Source: Sialis fuliginosa (lineage: Eukaryota; Arthropoda; Insecta; Megaloptera; Sialidae). Taken from it: 64,000 bases of DNA. The first letter of the stretch is position 1. Each line of letters opens with the position of its first letter. The stretch lies in assembly GCA_961205875.1 (NCBI GenBank), contig OY540821.1, positions 434,001 through 498,000 of the forward strand. Reading direction: 5' to 3'. The position numbers were made by a program, and so were the translations under genes. The notes beneath the pieces are model-generated. The model was given only the letters and a program-made list of their open reading frames with translations, was not told where the DNA came from and did no database searches. Shown here piece after piece: positions 51,003 to 62,073 of the stretch.

Positions 51003-51672
51003 CGGAGATACGGATGGATTCACCCCAGCATCCCCAGAAAACAATGGTATGAAGTTGAAAATGTATCCAAGGGAATGATGGTATGCATATCCAGAATAAA
51101 GTTTAACCACGCCAAGACAAACAAATATCTTCACAAAATTAGAAAAGTAGATACAGACAAATGCACATGCGATAACATATATACACAAGACATAGAACAT
51201 TTAATATTTCAATGTACTCTTCATGACTTAAATAGAACAGTCATGTTAGATGAATTAAAAGAAAAAGGTGTTTATCCACCTTTGAGTCTGATCCCTATAC
51301 TGGCCTCGTTAGACATAGAGTTGTACAACATCATATATAAGTTCATTAGAAATAGTCAAATTCAATTGTAACCAGCCAGTTTAAGTTGTAATACCGTCCG
51401 GGTGGGGAATGGTAAGTCCCATATATTATCAAACGATAATATGCGGGAATGAAACCGCGCCCCTCCCTAGTCGGTATAGTATAAGCTCCTAATGTGTGAT
51501 CCTTAAAAAAACTCCCCGTGAATCGAAGGGTCTCATAAGTGTCACCTGCCCTGATTACCCCAGGGCACATTCCCTTCCTATATGTCATCCACGTTGGGAG
51601 ATGTTTGTGTTCGTCCGGTTATAACTGGCTGCATCTAATTATAGTAAAGCCAAAAAACAGAAAAAAAAAAAA
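51003..51672 (+). mobile_element. I-clade LINE, 5'-truncated, poly(A), with TSD
   Basis: Frame 51075-51368: VCISRIKFNHAKTNKYLHKI, TDKCTCDNIYTQDIEHLIFQ, CTLHDLNRTVMLDELKEKGV, ending NSQIQL-stop. This is the CxC...HxxxxC C-terminal zinc motif after the RNase H of I-clade LINEs. Just upstream, SIPRKQWYEV fits the preceding linker. A ~300-bp 3' UTR ends in poly(A). ATCGTAATTAAG at 50991-51002 is duplicated at 51673-51684 inside a unit of the 165-bp repeat. Confidence 0.85.
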
Positions 51673-51734
51673 ATCGTAATTAAGTGAAAATGTCAATGGA
51701 TTAATTTCAATATACACCATTACCATTAAGAATG

Positions 51735-52097
51735 ATTCATCCGGTTTTACGTTTAATTGTTGCATTCGTAAAACTAAGCCTTTAAATTATCAATGTGAGT
51801 GATCATATCGTCACTTGGACTCATGCTGAAGCCAAAAAACTCTGCTAGTTTTGTTTGTTGCTCAAAAACCGCATGTAACTTGTTCCACATGTGTCTTACA
51901 GACTCGCACGTTACTATTAATGCAATCACTTAAGCTTCTAAAGTTTTTATGATTACTTGACTTGTCCCTTGCTTTGAGATTCATGTCATATTCTGCTTTT
52001 TCTATTGTAGTAACACTACCAGGTAGTAGTGCCGGTTTCACGACATCGCCAACGCACAGCTCATATGCCCCATCAATACTACGCAACAAATTCTTTA
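51735..52097 (-). pseudogene. Ty1/copia gag fragment 1
   Basis: Minus strand: LLRSIDGAYELCVGDVVKPA, EKAEYDMNLKARDKSSNHKN, NSNVRVCKTHVEQVTCGF, EQQTKLAEFFGFSMSPSDDM, THIDNL. The pattern (WxxxDxKAxxxI...V..cxTAxxxWxxLxxxF...SMxxxxxxxxHI) is copia capsid. Stop at 51862. Upstream 5' part is in the paralogous fragment at 52236-52445. Confidence 0.7.
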
Positions 52098-52235
52098 TAG
52101 ATTAAAAACTTTTATTAAAATATAATAATTACAAAGAAAGAAAATAAATAAAACGTAGGCAAATATAGTACTTTAAATATTAAAATTTACATTAAAACTT
52201 ATATATTAAATAAATTTATGAACAATCACAGGTTT

Positions 52236-52445
52236 TTAAAAAAAAACATCACAGTGCAATATCAGTATCAGATTTGTGTGGGGTCCAATCAACGAGAGGA
52301 TGTGTAGTAGTGCCGGTTTCACGACATCGCCAACGCACAGCTCATATGCCCCTTCAATACTACGCAACAAATTCTTTATAATAAATTTCCAAATGTTCCA
52401 ATTTTCAGCTCCCTGAAGTTTTTCAATACCATGATACTCCATTGT
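52236..52445 (-). pseudogene. Ty1/copia gag N-terminal fragment 2
   Basis: MEYHGIEKLQGAENWNIWKF, IIKNLLRSIEGAYELCVGDV, VKPALL then unrelated residues. This is the start of copia gag (xxKLxGxNxxxWKxxMxxxL). It overlaps fragment 1 over about 65 bp with few changes, so two gag copies or a local duplication exist. Confidence 0.7.
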
Positions 52446-52539
52446 TTGACCGAAACACGTAAATTTTCACAATGAACGAGCGAGTTTTTCCGTTACACTT
52501 GTTTTTTAACACGCCACCGATGTTCAATTCAGATAGTAT

Positions 52540-53450
52540 GGACAAGAAGTCATTGTCAAAACTCCGAAAACGACACGGTTGATTGTCTTGCTAAAAAAGC
52601 GATTACAAATATAAATATTAAAATTCCTGCAAAAGATTACAACAGTATAATCAAAGAAAAAAATCGCAAGAAGTGGCAAATCCAATTTAATAATGAAAGC
52701 ATGCATTAAGGTTCTCATTATTTCGCAAAACAATGGAACTTACAGAAAACACCATGGTTCAAGAAAATGTGCTTGGACAGAAAATGGATCAACACCATCT
52801 GCCGAATAAAATTCAATCACCCCTGTGTACCTTCTCATTTGTTCCGAATCGGGTGTAGAAATTCTCCTCTATGTGATTGTAACAATGAAGATATAGGAGA
52901 CATCAATCACATCATTTTCAAATGTCCAAAATACGACATAGACAGAACCGAAATGCTGAAAACGTTCATAAAAAATGGTACTCCTCAACCCATAAATGTG
53001 AACACCATTTTTCATATTAATAAAAACATAAAAGTCCTAATAAAATATTTAAAAAATAATAATATATTAATTTAAATAAAATGTATGGTCAAAAGAGTTC
53101 CACCTCGTAAGTAGAATAGGCAGCTAGATTGTTCCTAATGTTTGACTCCTCATAAAAAAACCCATGAACCATGGTCGTCATGTTTGTTTCAACCTAAAAT
53201 GCTTTGATTGGCCCGAAGCGATTCCTCATCCTTCTTAGTATCCACGTGCTATATGTATAAAGTAGGTCTAACATAGAGGGTCGCTATCCACTCAACCAAA
53301 TATATTAACAAAAAATAATACAAAGAAAAAAATAATAATAAAAATAATAATATATAAACAAAATAAAAAATTAAAATAAAATATAATAATGTAATTAAAA
53401 CCAAACATTAAAAAGGAGAAAAAATAATAATAATAATAAAAATAAAAATG
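52540..53450 (+). mobile_element. I-clade LINE RNase H end, C-terminal domain and 3' UTR
   Basis: 52550-52690: SENDTVDCLAKKAITNINIK (RNase H C-terminal region), PAKDYNSIIKEKNRKKWQIQ, then frame 52767-53072: MCLDRKWINTICRIKFNHPC, SHLFRIGCRNSPLCDCNNED, INHIIFKCPKYDIDRTEML, ending NNNILI-stop. C-x-C...H-x4-C zinc motif as in the copy at 51003. The 3' UTR ends in (AAT)n-rich sequence (53310-53450), typical of I elements. One stop near 52707. 5'-truncated. Confidence 0.82.
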
Positions 53451-53508
53451 ACAATAAAGTATAAAAGCTGTCTAAAAAGTTCAAAAGGAGCTAGAAGATA
53501 AAAATATA

Positions 53509-53909
53509 TACAGGATGGGGGATTTAAAGTGTTACAACCAAACATTTTTTGTATCTTGTACTTTTTTTCTAAAATTTATGGTTTCTGAGTAAAAAATTCT
53601 TGAAAATTCAAAATCTCGAATTATTTTGTTAGATACCTTGGAAAGCTTGGGTTGTTCAAAAAAAAGTTTTCAATTAAAGATTCGTATTTTTTCACGTAGA
53701 ATAAGATTACTAAATAAAAACTATAGGTTCCTATTTAAAAAAATGATGTTGACCTTCAAATATCCTTGAAAGCCACGTTAAAATAGCAAATAATTATTAC
53801 TATTCGATTACCCCCTTACAACCAAACATTTTTTGGTTGAAACATTTTTTTCAAATATGCGATGGTTCTGAGATAATCAACTGTAACACTTTAAATTCCC
53901 CACCCTGTA
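53509..53909. mobile_element. 401-bp TA-flanked MITE
   Basis: TA at 53507-53508 and 53910-53911. TIRs TACAGGATGGGGGATTTAAA / TTTAAATTCCCCACCCTGTA continue to GTGTTACA. An internal CCAAACATTTTTTG motif occurs on both sides. No ORF. Confidence 0.85.
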
Positions 53910-53911
53910 TA

Positions 53912-54184
53912 TAAAAAAAAAAAACTTCTACCAAAAACGAACAAAAGTCTTATTTCGCTCACAAACACTCTAACCATGCGCCTGCTACCATGTTGAGGGT
54001 GACGTGATGAAATGAGAATGAAAGACCGAAATATGATAATATGTTATTATATTTAACTTGTATCAATTTAACACACGTAGAGATTAGTCAGCCATCTTGT
54101 CATCAATTACACAGACCATAGAAACAGAGAGAAATACATGTATATCATATAGGAGTACCAACCTAAAATGTTTTTATACTCAAC
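53912..54184. other. Spacer
   Basis: No gene. Moderately AT-rich. Confidence 0.3.
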
Positions 54185-54500
54185 GCAATAAACAGTCAAA
54201 GGTGATTTTTTTTCACAAATATTTGTGTACCCGTGTAGAATAACGTAAATACAATATAATCTGAAACTTTTCTAACCTTTAAATCGTAATTAAGCGGAGA
54301 TGTCAATGGATTAATTTCAATATACCATTAAAGACACGTTTGTAAAAATGTTCAATAAACAGTCAAAGGTGATTTTTTTTCACAAATATATGAGTACCCG
54401 TGTAGAATAACGTAAATACAATATAATCTGAAACTTTTCTAACCTTTAAATCGTAACTAAGCGAAGATGTCAATGGATAATTTCAATATACCATTAACGA
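54185..54500. repeat. ~165-bp repeat family, two tandem units
   Basis: Units start near 54185 and 54350 (CAATAAACAGTCAAAGGTGA, TTCACAAATAT, TCTGAAACTTTTCTAACCTT, GGAGATGTCAATGGATTAAT). Second unit slightly degraded. A 34-codon frame at about 54505-54603 (PPIEEITIDEEEEAKRYMIK) follows and is unassigned. Confidence 0.85.
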
Positions 54501-54639
54501 CACATCCCGCCGATAGAGGAGATAACTATCGATGAGGAGGAAGAGGCTAAGCGCTACATGATCAAATTGTATGAATCCGATAATTGTCAAATATGTCAGA
54601 TTTAATGTTTAAATCGATTTAAAGTCTTAATAACCTTGA

Positions 54640-55095
54640 TCTGACATGGCTTAAATAATTGTAAATCACGTGAAAAATAATTTTATCAAGACAAAAAAAT
54701 TCTAAAAAAATGCTTCTGGATTCCACACTTATAAAATGTTCTCGCCGCGCGTATAAATTATAAAAAAAGAATTGTTTACATTTAACATTATAATATTATT
54801 ACATTATTTTTTAATTTAATTAGATTCATAAAAATTTGAAACGTATTTGACAATTGAAAGGACTATTTTTTTGGAATATTTATTTATTTTGTATGTTATT
54901 ACAATTGTATATACCTACAGTTTGATACCCATATCAAGCGGGGACAGACATTTTTACAATTTACTGAGCGGTTTTTAATGGCGCGCGACGCGCGGCGAGA
55001 GCATTTTTAATTGTGAAATCCAGAGGCTTTTTTTTAGAATTTTTTTGTCTTGATAAAATTATTTTTCACATGATTTACAATTATTTAATAGACTT
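54640..55095. mobile_element. Foldback element, ~110-bp arms ending in GC-rich cores
   Basis: Left arm (TTAAATAATTGTAAATCACG...CTCGCCGCGCG) mirrors the right arm (CGCGCGGCGAGAGCA...ACATGATTTACAATTATTTAA). The centre is AT-rich. No TSD established. Confidence 0.7.
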
Positions 55096-55661
55096 TATAC
55101 TCATCTTGGTTGTAAACCACTTGCAAACTATTTACATTGAAATCTTGTCGATCTTGTGAGTTATAATATAATTCTGTGGCAATTAGTTAATCGGTCTCAT
55201 ATTTTCGTTTGTGCAACGTGTCACAACACGTTTACCAGGATTAGTTAATCGAGCAATTAACTAATGCTCCGTTATTTTTTTCTTTATGCAATCCACCATT
55301 AGTCTCTTCGGCGGCTGAATATGGAGTAACCGGTGAAGTTATAATATCTTTAACGTGTTGCTCGGTCTCCTCGGGTGTTAATGAAGTAACAAGCACTTCC
55401 TCTATATTCTTTTCTTTCGTAAAGAGTTCGCTCGTCGTTGATTATATACCGTTTCTTTAACAATTTTTCCTTTCCAATGAAACATTTTTCTCTTCAAAAA
55501 CTAACTGAACACTATATTTGAGTATACTCGTATTACTGTTATGTGTTTTACGTTAACAAATTGAATACACGTGTACATGTCTGTGTTCACAAATATGATT
55601 GTTCTAAATTAAATTGGTACGAATGCGATGTTGTCAAATGTAATTATTTGTTTTATTCAGC
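55096..55661. other. Gene-free stretch
   Basis: GTTAATCGG/TTAGTTAATCGAG motifs near 55187 and 55240 repeat. No gene. Confidence 0.3.
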
Positions 55662-56160
55662 GGTGATTTTTTCACAAATATTTGTGTACCCGTGTAGAAT
55701 AATGTAAATACAATATAATCTGAAACTTTTCTAACCTTTAAATCGTAATTAAATGGAGATGTCAATGGATTAATTTCAATATACCATTAAAGACACGTTT
55801 GCAAAAATGTTCAATAAATTCACAAATATTTGTGTACCTGTATAGAATAACGTAAATACAATATAATCTGAAACTTTTCTAACCTTTAAATCGTAATTAA
55901 GCGGAGATGTCAATGGATTAATTTCTATATACCATTAAAGACACGTTTGCAAAAATGTTCAATAAATTCACAAATATTTGTGTACCTGTATAGAATAACG
56001 TAAATACAATATAATCTGAAACTTTTCTAACCTTTAAATCGTAATTAAGCGGAGATGTCAATGGATTAATTTCTATATACCATTAAAGACACGTTTGCAG
56101 AAATGTTCAATAAACAGTCAAATGTGATTTTTGTTCACAAATATTTATGTACTCGTGTAG
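55662..56160. repeat. ~165-bp repeat family, three tandem units
   Basis: Near-identical units starting at about 55662, 55818 and 55960 (period about 142-157 bp here because the CAGTCAAAGGTGA block is missing from two). The last joins directly to the gypsy LTR at 56180. Confidence 0.85.
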
Positions 56161-56179
56161 AATAATGTAAATGCAATAT

Positions 56180-56954
56180 TGTACTGAATAAAAACACATG
56201 GATATTTATTCTATTTTCCTTTATTAAGGTAGTTCTCGTGCAAACGTCATTTCGATAGAATTAAAAAAAAAATCAGGGCATAAAAAGAATTTTAAAGAGA
56301 TCGACCGTTTTAAACTCGAGATAATTGTCATCAAAGTTTGCCACTTTTGTACGTATCCGCTATATCAAGTTCGTATTATGTCCATTTTCATGACTAAAAC
56401 TTCGATAGATTTTGATAAAAAACTATCAAACAATAAAGATTTATTATTCTGATATGTGATAAAAAATTCCAAATGATTGACCTTGTATTTCAAAAACAAA
56501 ATGATGGACCGTTTCATATTTGAAATTTAATTATATTTCAAAAACAAAACGGTCAATCATTTTGAATTTTTTATCACATATCATAATAATAACCCTTTAC
56601 TGTTTGGTAGTTTTTTTTTATCAAAATCTGTCGAAGCGTTTAGTCATAAAATATTGAAAATATATTCATAGTATGATTGTGTTTATAATAATCTGTATAG
56701 ACGGCTTTGGATATAGACTTGATCAAAAATTCTCTGTAGCAACGCAATTATTTTCGATATTTTACTATGGTATTATGAGCGTAACTTTTTGTTGGTACTG
56801 TAGCACGAGAACTACCTTAACATGGTTAATACATGTCTAGATGTGCACGCTTACACTTCTACTCACGTACTGTCTCGTCATAGATACAGGCGTGCTTTAC
56901 CTTAACAACCATATATGGAAGATGTGTTGACCATCAATTAATACATTCATTACA
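56180..56954 (-). mobile_element. Gypsy 3' LTR (minus strand) with nested TTAA MITE
   Basis: Read on the minus strand: TGTAATGAATGTATTAATTG... to ...TTTTTATTCAGTACA. Without the MITE and one TTAA it is about 182 bp, matching the 176-bp solo LTR at 10079-10254. On the internal side a purine tract (AAGAGGGAGATGT) is immediately adjacent, a polypurine primer, so this is the 3' LTR of the pol fragment at 57300-59808. AATAAA lies near its end. Confidence 0.85.
56228..56816. mobile_element. 589-bp TTAA-flanked TIR element inside the LTR
   Basis: TTAA at 56224-56227 and 56817-56820. Ends GGTAGTTCTCGTGC / GCACGAGAACTACC. The interior is itself an extended imperfect palindrome (AAAACGGTCAATCATTTT and complement). 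No ORF. Starts GG after TTAA, like the two other TTAA elements in this window. Confidence 0.8.
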
Positions 56955-57299
56955 ACATCTCCCTCTTAAAAATAAATCATATACAAAATTCAATCCTTAA
57001 AAATAAATCATATACAAAATTCAATCCTTAACATTTTACATTAACTAAAAATTAAAGATCTAAACGGATTGGCTTTTTCCGAGTCCATTGTGATCTACTG
57101 ATGACATTAATGACACTCTAGTTACTACGGAACTTAATGAAACACTTCACAATCACTTGTTTCTTTCACTAGTAACTTCAGTACTACCAACTGAATCAAT
57201 CAATCTTAACATAAACATAACATAGATAATATAGTATTACACTTTTATCAACATCTACGCAATACCAAGTCAGATTCAACATGTTCTGTAGTACTTAGC
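56955..57299 (-). mobile_element. Gypsy internal 3' region with polypurine tract
   Basis: Between pol C-terminus and 3' LTR, with a 34-bp direct repeat at about 56964-57020 (TAAAAATAAATCATATACAA). The polypurine tract touches the LTR. No env-like frame. Confidence 0.6.
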
Positions 57300-59808
57300 T
57301 CATTCGTAATACTCGACTCCGAAATAATCTCTTTCCCCTTCTCTATCTTCCGGCTGTACTCTTTCCATACTCACATTTGACTCTGGCAATTCCTCAATTT
57401 GAACATTTGGTTCAACATTTACATTTACCTCAAAATTGTCCAGTACATTTTTAACATTTACATTTGCCTCAAAATTGTCATTTACATTTTTACTGTTTGT
57501 TTTACTCAAATTAGCTACTATTTAATCGCAATGCCTTTTTATTATATTATCATTATTGACTTTGAGCGAATACGTAACTGTAATCTTTTCATGACTTTTG
57601 CTACAACCCACTTATTTCCTAATCCAAAATTTCTAACTGTTACCACTTCTCCCTCTTCAAAAAAAATTTTCCTATTATCTTTTTGTTTTGACTGTACTTT
57701 TCTACTTTATTTTTAGCTATATGCGTCGGTCTTATTTGGTCCCAACGTGTTAGCAATTTCCTTTTTAAATGTAATTCCGCAGGAGAAACTCCTGTTGAGC
57801 AATGAACAGTACTATTGTAAGATAACATGTATCTTGCAATTAAAATATCTGTCTGTCGAAACAGATTGATTTTTCTTAATAAAATTTTTAAAACTTTTTA
57901 CAGCATTTTCTGCTACACCATTAGACGATGGATGATAGGGTGCTGTTTTAATATGTTTAATCCCGTTATTTAACAAAAAGATGTTCTGTTATCCGTTACC
58001 ACGCAAAATGGTAATCCCCATGTGCCAAAATATTCTCTTAAAACCCCTATTGTTGTTTTTGAAGTGATATTTTGTAAGTTTTTAACATAAACCCACTTAG
58101 AATAGGCATCAATGATAATTAAAAACATAATTTTTAAAAGGGCCCGCAAAATCCATATGCAAACGATGGGCTGGACCTGATGGCCACGGCCAACTATGCC
58201 AAACTGATTTTGGAGGTTCGTTTATGAATTGTGCAGTGTGCATATATACCGGGTGGACCATTTTAACTTTTAATGGAAAATAACTCGACCGGTAAGCGAA
58301 ATAATAAAAAAAGTTTTGTGCAAAAGTTGTTGGGCAAGGAGGGGGACGTACAACCATGACTTTGAATTTAACCTTGACTTTGATCGTAGGGGTTATTTGA
58401 AGGCCAAATAAAATTTTTCAAATGGAAATGCCTATTTTCGACTCCGGATTCAGAAAGAACGGGAAATTCTACAATAAGATATGTAGATTGATAAGGTCAA
58501 ATGTCATGTTTTGAGGTCATTTCAAGGTCAAAAGGGACTTATACGTGTATTCATGCGAAATCATATCTGTATACGGGGATTTCTAAACGTTGGCGTTGGA
58601 AACATAATAAAGTGTAATTTTGATAGGAAAACAAGTAATTTTTCTAGGGGGGCGTGATAAAACTAAATGGAGGGCGCGAGTATATCGAAAAAAATGAGAA
58701 AAAATATTATTAAAAAAATTATTTAATTTACTGAAAGAAAAGCAATAAAAAACATTCTGAAATAACAAAAAATAAAATACACTTATAAATAGGATTGTAT
58801 TAATGTATTTTATTGCTTTTCTTTCAGTAAATTAAATAATTTGTTTAATAATATTTTTTCTCATTTTTGTCGATATGCTCGCGCGCCCCATTTAGTTTTA
58901 TCACGGCCCCCTGGAAAATTCAATTGTTTTCCTATCAAAATTACACTTTATTCTGTTTCCAACGCCAACGTTTAGAAATCCCCGTATACAGATACGATTT
59001 TCGCATGAATACAATTAGTTACTTTTGACCTTGAAATGACCTCAAAATATGACATTTGTCCTTATCCAATCTACATATCCTATTGTAGAATTTCCCGTTA
59101 AATCCGAATCCGGGATCGAAAATAGACGTTTCCATTTGAAAAATGTTATTTGGCTTTCAAATAACCCCTACGGTCAAGATCAAGGTCAAATTCAAGGTCA
59201 TGGTCGTACGTCCCTCTCCTTGCCCAACAACTTTTAAATACAACTTTTTTTATTATTTCACTTACCGGTCGAATTATTTCCCATTAAAGGTTAAAATGGT
59301 CCACTCGGTATAACAAGCCTGTGCCATTAATTCTATCTCTTTATCCATTTGCGATTGCCTTCATTTTAAAAATACCCTGGTGCTCGCTATGTAATTCCTT
59401 CAATAACAGGTCTCTTAGACTAGAAGGAATCACAACACGATAACCTCACATGAGACAACCTTCTTCCACTGATAATTCGTTTCTTTTATTATAATATACT
59501 TTTAATTGATCATCTAAATCTTTGTTATTATTAGGCCAATTTCCAAATTCGATATATTTAAGTACCTTTTTCAAATTTTTGTCTTTATTAGTCTCTTTAC
59601 TAATATCATTATATTGAATAATTTTAATATCTTCCCGTATAAAATTTAGATATGAGTAAGTCACTATATCGCTTTCACAATGTGCGTTTCCGTTAGTTTC
59701 CGACAAAGGTAATGGTAACCTAGATAAACAATCCGCATTTTTTTACCATTTTTATCTCCTTTGATAAATTCAATATTATAGTCATATTTTTTAATAAAAA
59801 TTTCATAT
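57300..59808 (-). pseudogene. Ty3/gypsy pol (RNase H end and integrase), interrupted by a foldback
   Basis: Minus strand from 59808: NYDYNIEFIKGDKNGKK, CLSRLPLPLSETNG (end of RT/RNase H), EEGCLMWGYRVVIPSSLRDL, LLKELHSEHQGIFKMKAIA (integrase zinc-binding H-H), then the foldback, then HSWPWPSGPAHRLHMDFAGP (first catalytic Asp), VFLIIIDAYSKWVYV, EYFGTW, VVTDN (second Asp), then 57640-57828 MLSYNSTVHCSTGVSPAELH, and the C-terminal Asn/Val-rich frame 57300-57509 ending GVEYYE-stop. Several shifts. RT and gag are missing, so the copy is 5'-truncated. Confidence 0.85.
58247..59310. mobile_element. ~1.06-kb foldback element, copy 1 (inside gypsy integrase)
   Basis: TA at 58245-58246 and 59311-59312. 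Removal with one TA keeps the integrase frame (...ACYMHTAQ...). Ends TACCGGGTGGACCATTTTAA / its complement. The two halves are near-complete inverted copies of about 490-500 bp around a ~60-bp centre (58745-58800). Frames inside are artefacts. TA target suggests Tc1/mariner mobilisation. Confidence 0.85.
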
Positions 59809-59928
59809 GACTGTCAAACTATTTTTATTATTTATTAATCAAAAATGTTAATCTAAAAAAATAATTAATGACAGATAAAAAATTTCAAGACTATACATTT
59901 AACTAAATTTTCATATTTGTTTTTAGTA
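59809..59928. other. AT-rich spacer
   Basis: Separates the truncated gypsy from the second foldback. Nothing recognised. Confidence 0.3.
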
Positions 59929-59930
59929 TA

Positions 59931-60957
59931 TACCGGGTGGACCATTTTAACCTTTAATGGAAAATAACTCGACCGGTAAGCGAAATAATAAAGAAAGTTT
60001 TATACAAAAGTTGTTGGACAAGAAGGGGGCGTACGACCATGACCTTGAATTTGACCGTAGGGGTTATTTGAAGACCAACTATAATTTTTCAAATGGAAAT
60101 ACATATTTTCGACCCCGGATTCGGAAAGAACGGGAAATTTTACAATAGAATATGTAGATTGATAAGTTCAAATGTCATGTTTTGAGGTCATTTCAAGGTC
60201 AACTTGTACGTGTATTCATGCAAAAATCGTATCTGTACACGGGTATCTCTAAACGTTGGCGTTAGAAACAGAATAAAGTGTAATTTTGATAGGAAAATAA
60301 TTAAATTTTCCATCGGGGCGTGATAAAACTAAAAGGGGGGCGCGAGCATATCGAGAAAAAATATTACTAAAAAATTTCTTTAATTTACCGAAAGAAAAGC
60401 TAAAAAAACGTTCTGACATAACAAAAATAAAATACACTTATAAATAGGATTGTATCAATGTATTTTATTGCTTTTCTTTCAGTAAATTAAATAAATTTTT
60501 TAATAATATTTTTTCTCGATATCCTCGCGCGCCCCTTTTAGTTTTATCACGCCCCCATGGAAAATTCAATTGTTTTCCTATCAAAATAACACTTTATTCT
60601 GTTTCCAACGCCAACGTTAAGAGATACCCGTGTACAGATACGATTTTCGCATTAATACACGTACAAGTTCCTTTTGACCTTGAAATGACCTCAAAACATG
60701 ATATTTGAACTTATCAATCTACATATCCTATTGTAGAATTTCCCGTTCTTTCCGAATCCGGGGTCGAAAATAGGCATTTCCATTTGAAAAATTATAGTTG
60801 GCCTTCAATAACCTCTACGGTCAAGTTCAAGGTCAAATTCAAGGTCATGGTCGTACGTCCCCCTTCTTGCTCAACAACTTTTTTATAAAACTTTTTTTAT
60901 TATTTCGTTTACCGGTCGAGTTATTTTCCATTAAAGGTTAAAATGGTCCACCCGGTA
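59931..60957. mobile_element. ~1.03-kb foldback element, copy 2
   Basis: TA at 59929-59930 and 60958-60959. Same termini (TACCGGGTGGACCATTTTAA) and internal landmarks (GACCTTGAAATGACCTCAAA, CGTTGGCGTTAGAAACAG, GGGGCGCGAGCATATCGA) as copy 1, again as two near-complementary ~490-bp arms. No ORF of its own. Confidence 0.88.
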
Positions 60958-61181
60958 TAATATAATAATATAGATACCTATCTATAATTTATAATTGCCA
61001 GCTAGGTATATTTATAAAGAAAAATACTTTATACATTTCATTTAGTATAATTTGTGTAAGTGATATAAATTATTCAAGACATATCTATAAAGACTGTTTA
61101 AAATTTTCAAACCTTTTGAAATTCATAAATTTATTTAATAATATAAAATAAAACACGTTTTTTAATTCATATATATATTTA

Positions 61182-61556
61182 TTACTGATGGTGGTGCCTG
61201 ACCACCTTTACTTTTAGAGCCGCGATTAGCACCGCGGCCCCCTTTTTTTGATGGTCCGGCACCACCATTCTTAAAATTTTGCCAATACATTTTATTTCTA
61301 TTTTTTTGTTGGATATTGTAACTTCTGGTTCTTTCTCTCTGAAACAAGAAAATACAAATATTACAAACTACGTATAAAAAAATTTACAAAAAAAATACTT
61401 ACTTCATATTTTCTGTTTTTTCTTCATTTCTGAAAAATATATTTTTTTAAATAAACATTGTATCATTAATAAAGATAAAATTATTAAAACTTACACGTCA
61501 GTCATCTTCTGATCAGAAGTGGAAGCGACCACAAGCACGTCTACTTGGTTTTCCAT
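61182..61556 (-). CDS. Candidate three-exon small gene (81 codons)
   Basis: Minus strand. Exon 1, 61495-61556: ATG, MENQVDVLVVASTSDQKMTD, then GTAAGT donor. Exon 2, 61403-61429 (27 bp), after a TTTTTCAG acceptor and before another GTAAGT. Exon 3, 61182-61338, after TTGTTTCAG. The introns would be 65 and 64 bp. Phases agree and give 81 codons. An alternative frame of exon 3 (to 61162) is Gly/Arg/Lys-rich (GGAGPSKKGGRGANRGSKSK) and looks more protein-like, but it does not link in phase to exon 2. AATAAA follows. No family recognised. The sharp splice signals are the main support. Confidence 0.4.
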
Positions 61557-61732
61557 TTTTTATTAATGAAATGTTTTAATAAATTTCATTTGTTCTTTAA
61601 TTTTTTTAAACGATGCCTTTGATCTAACTTGATTTTAAAAAGTTTAAAAATTCAAGTTTTAAACCATTTTTTAAATATATAATTGGTTTGAAACTTGAAT
61701 GAAGCGTCACCTGTTTATAATTTTGTATGTCT

Positions 61733-62073
61733 GAAAATGTTTGTCTGATTTGAAAATTGTTAAAGAGATATATAAGATAGGATGTTGGCGCCCTTCTGGG
61801 CTTCGTGGTACAATTAGTGGACTGTATAATTTAGGTACTGGTTAGAGAAACGACATGGATATTAAAGTACACAAAAAAAGACTCACTCTTTTGTCTGCTC
61901 TGGCGGGGTTTGCCCAGCCACGATCCCTGTAAAAGGAAGGTTTTAAAGGACAAGGAACGTAGCGGGTTTTACCTCCTATATCGGACTGCCAGATGATTTT
62001 TCTTGTGCACACCACTGTCGTACTCCTTTTGATATGACACTTTTTTAACTTTAAAATACCGGTTACTTTCACT
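61733..62073 (-). other. Second spliced-looking segment
   Basis: Minus strand. An exon ending at ...CGATATAGGAG meets GTAAAA, and a 47-50-bp intron ends CTTTTACAG. The next exon (GATCGTGGCTGGGCAAACCC, GCCAGAGCAGAC) meets GTGAGT. A CTAACCAG or TTATACAG acceptor follows at about 61825-61840. One phase reads VSYQKEYDSGVHKKNHLAVR, YRRDRGWANPARADKR. No homology recognised. It may be upstream exons of the gene at 61182-61556. Confidence 0.3.

Noticed and set aside
58583-60437. 61-63-codon frames repeated at 58583-58768 and 60249-60437
   Set aside because: They are the same stretch of the two foldback elements. Conservation comes from element homology, not coding.
61842-62072. Single 76-codon minus-strand ORF
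   Set aside because: It crosses a good GTAAAA...TTTTACAG intron candidate, so the uninterrupted reading is less likely than a spliced one.
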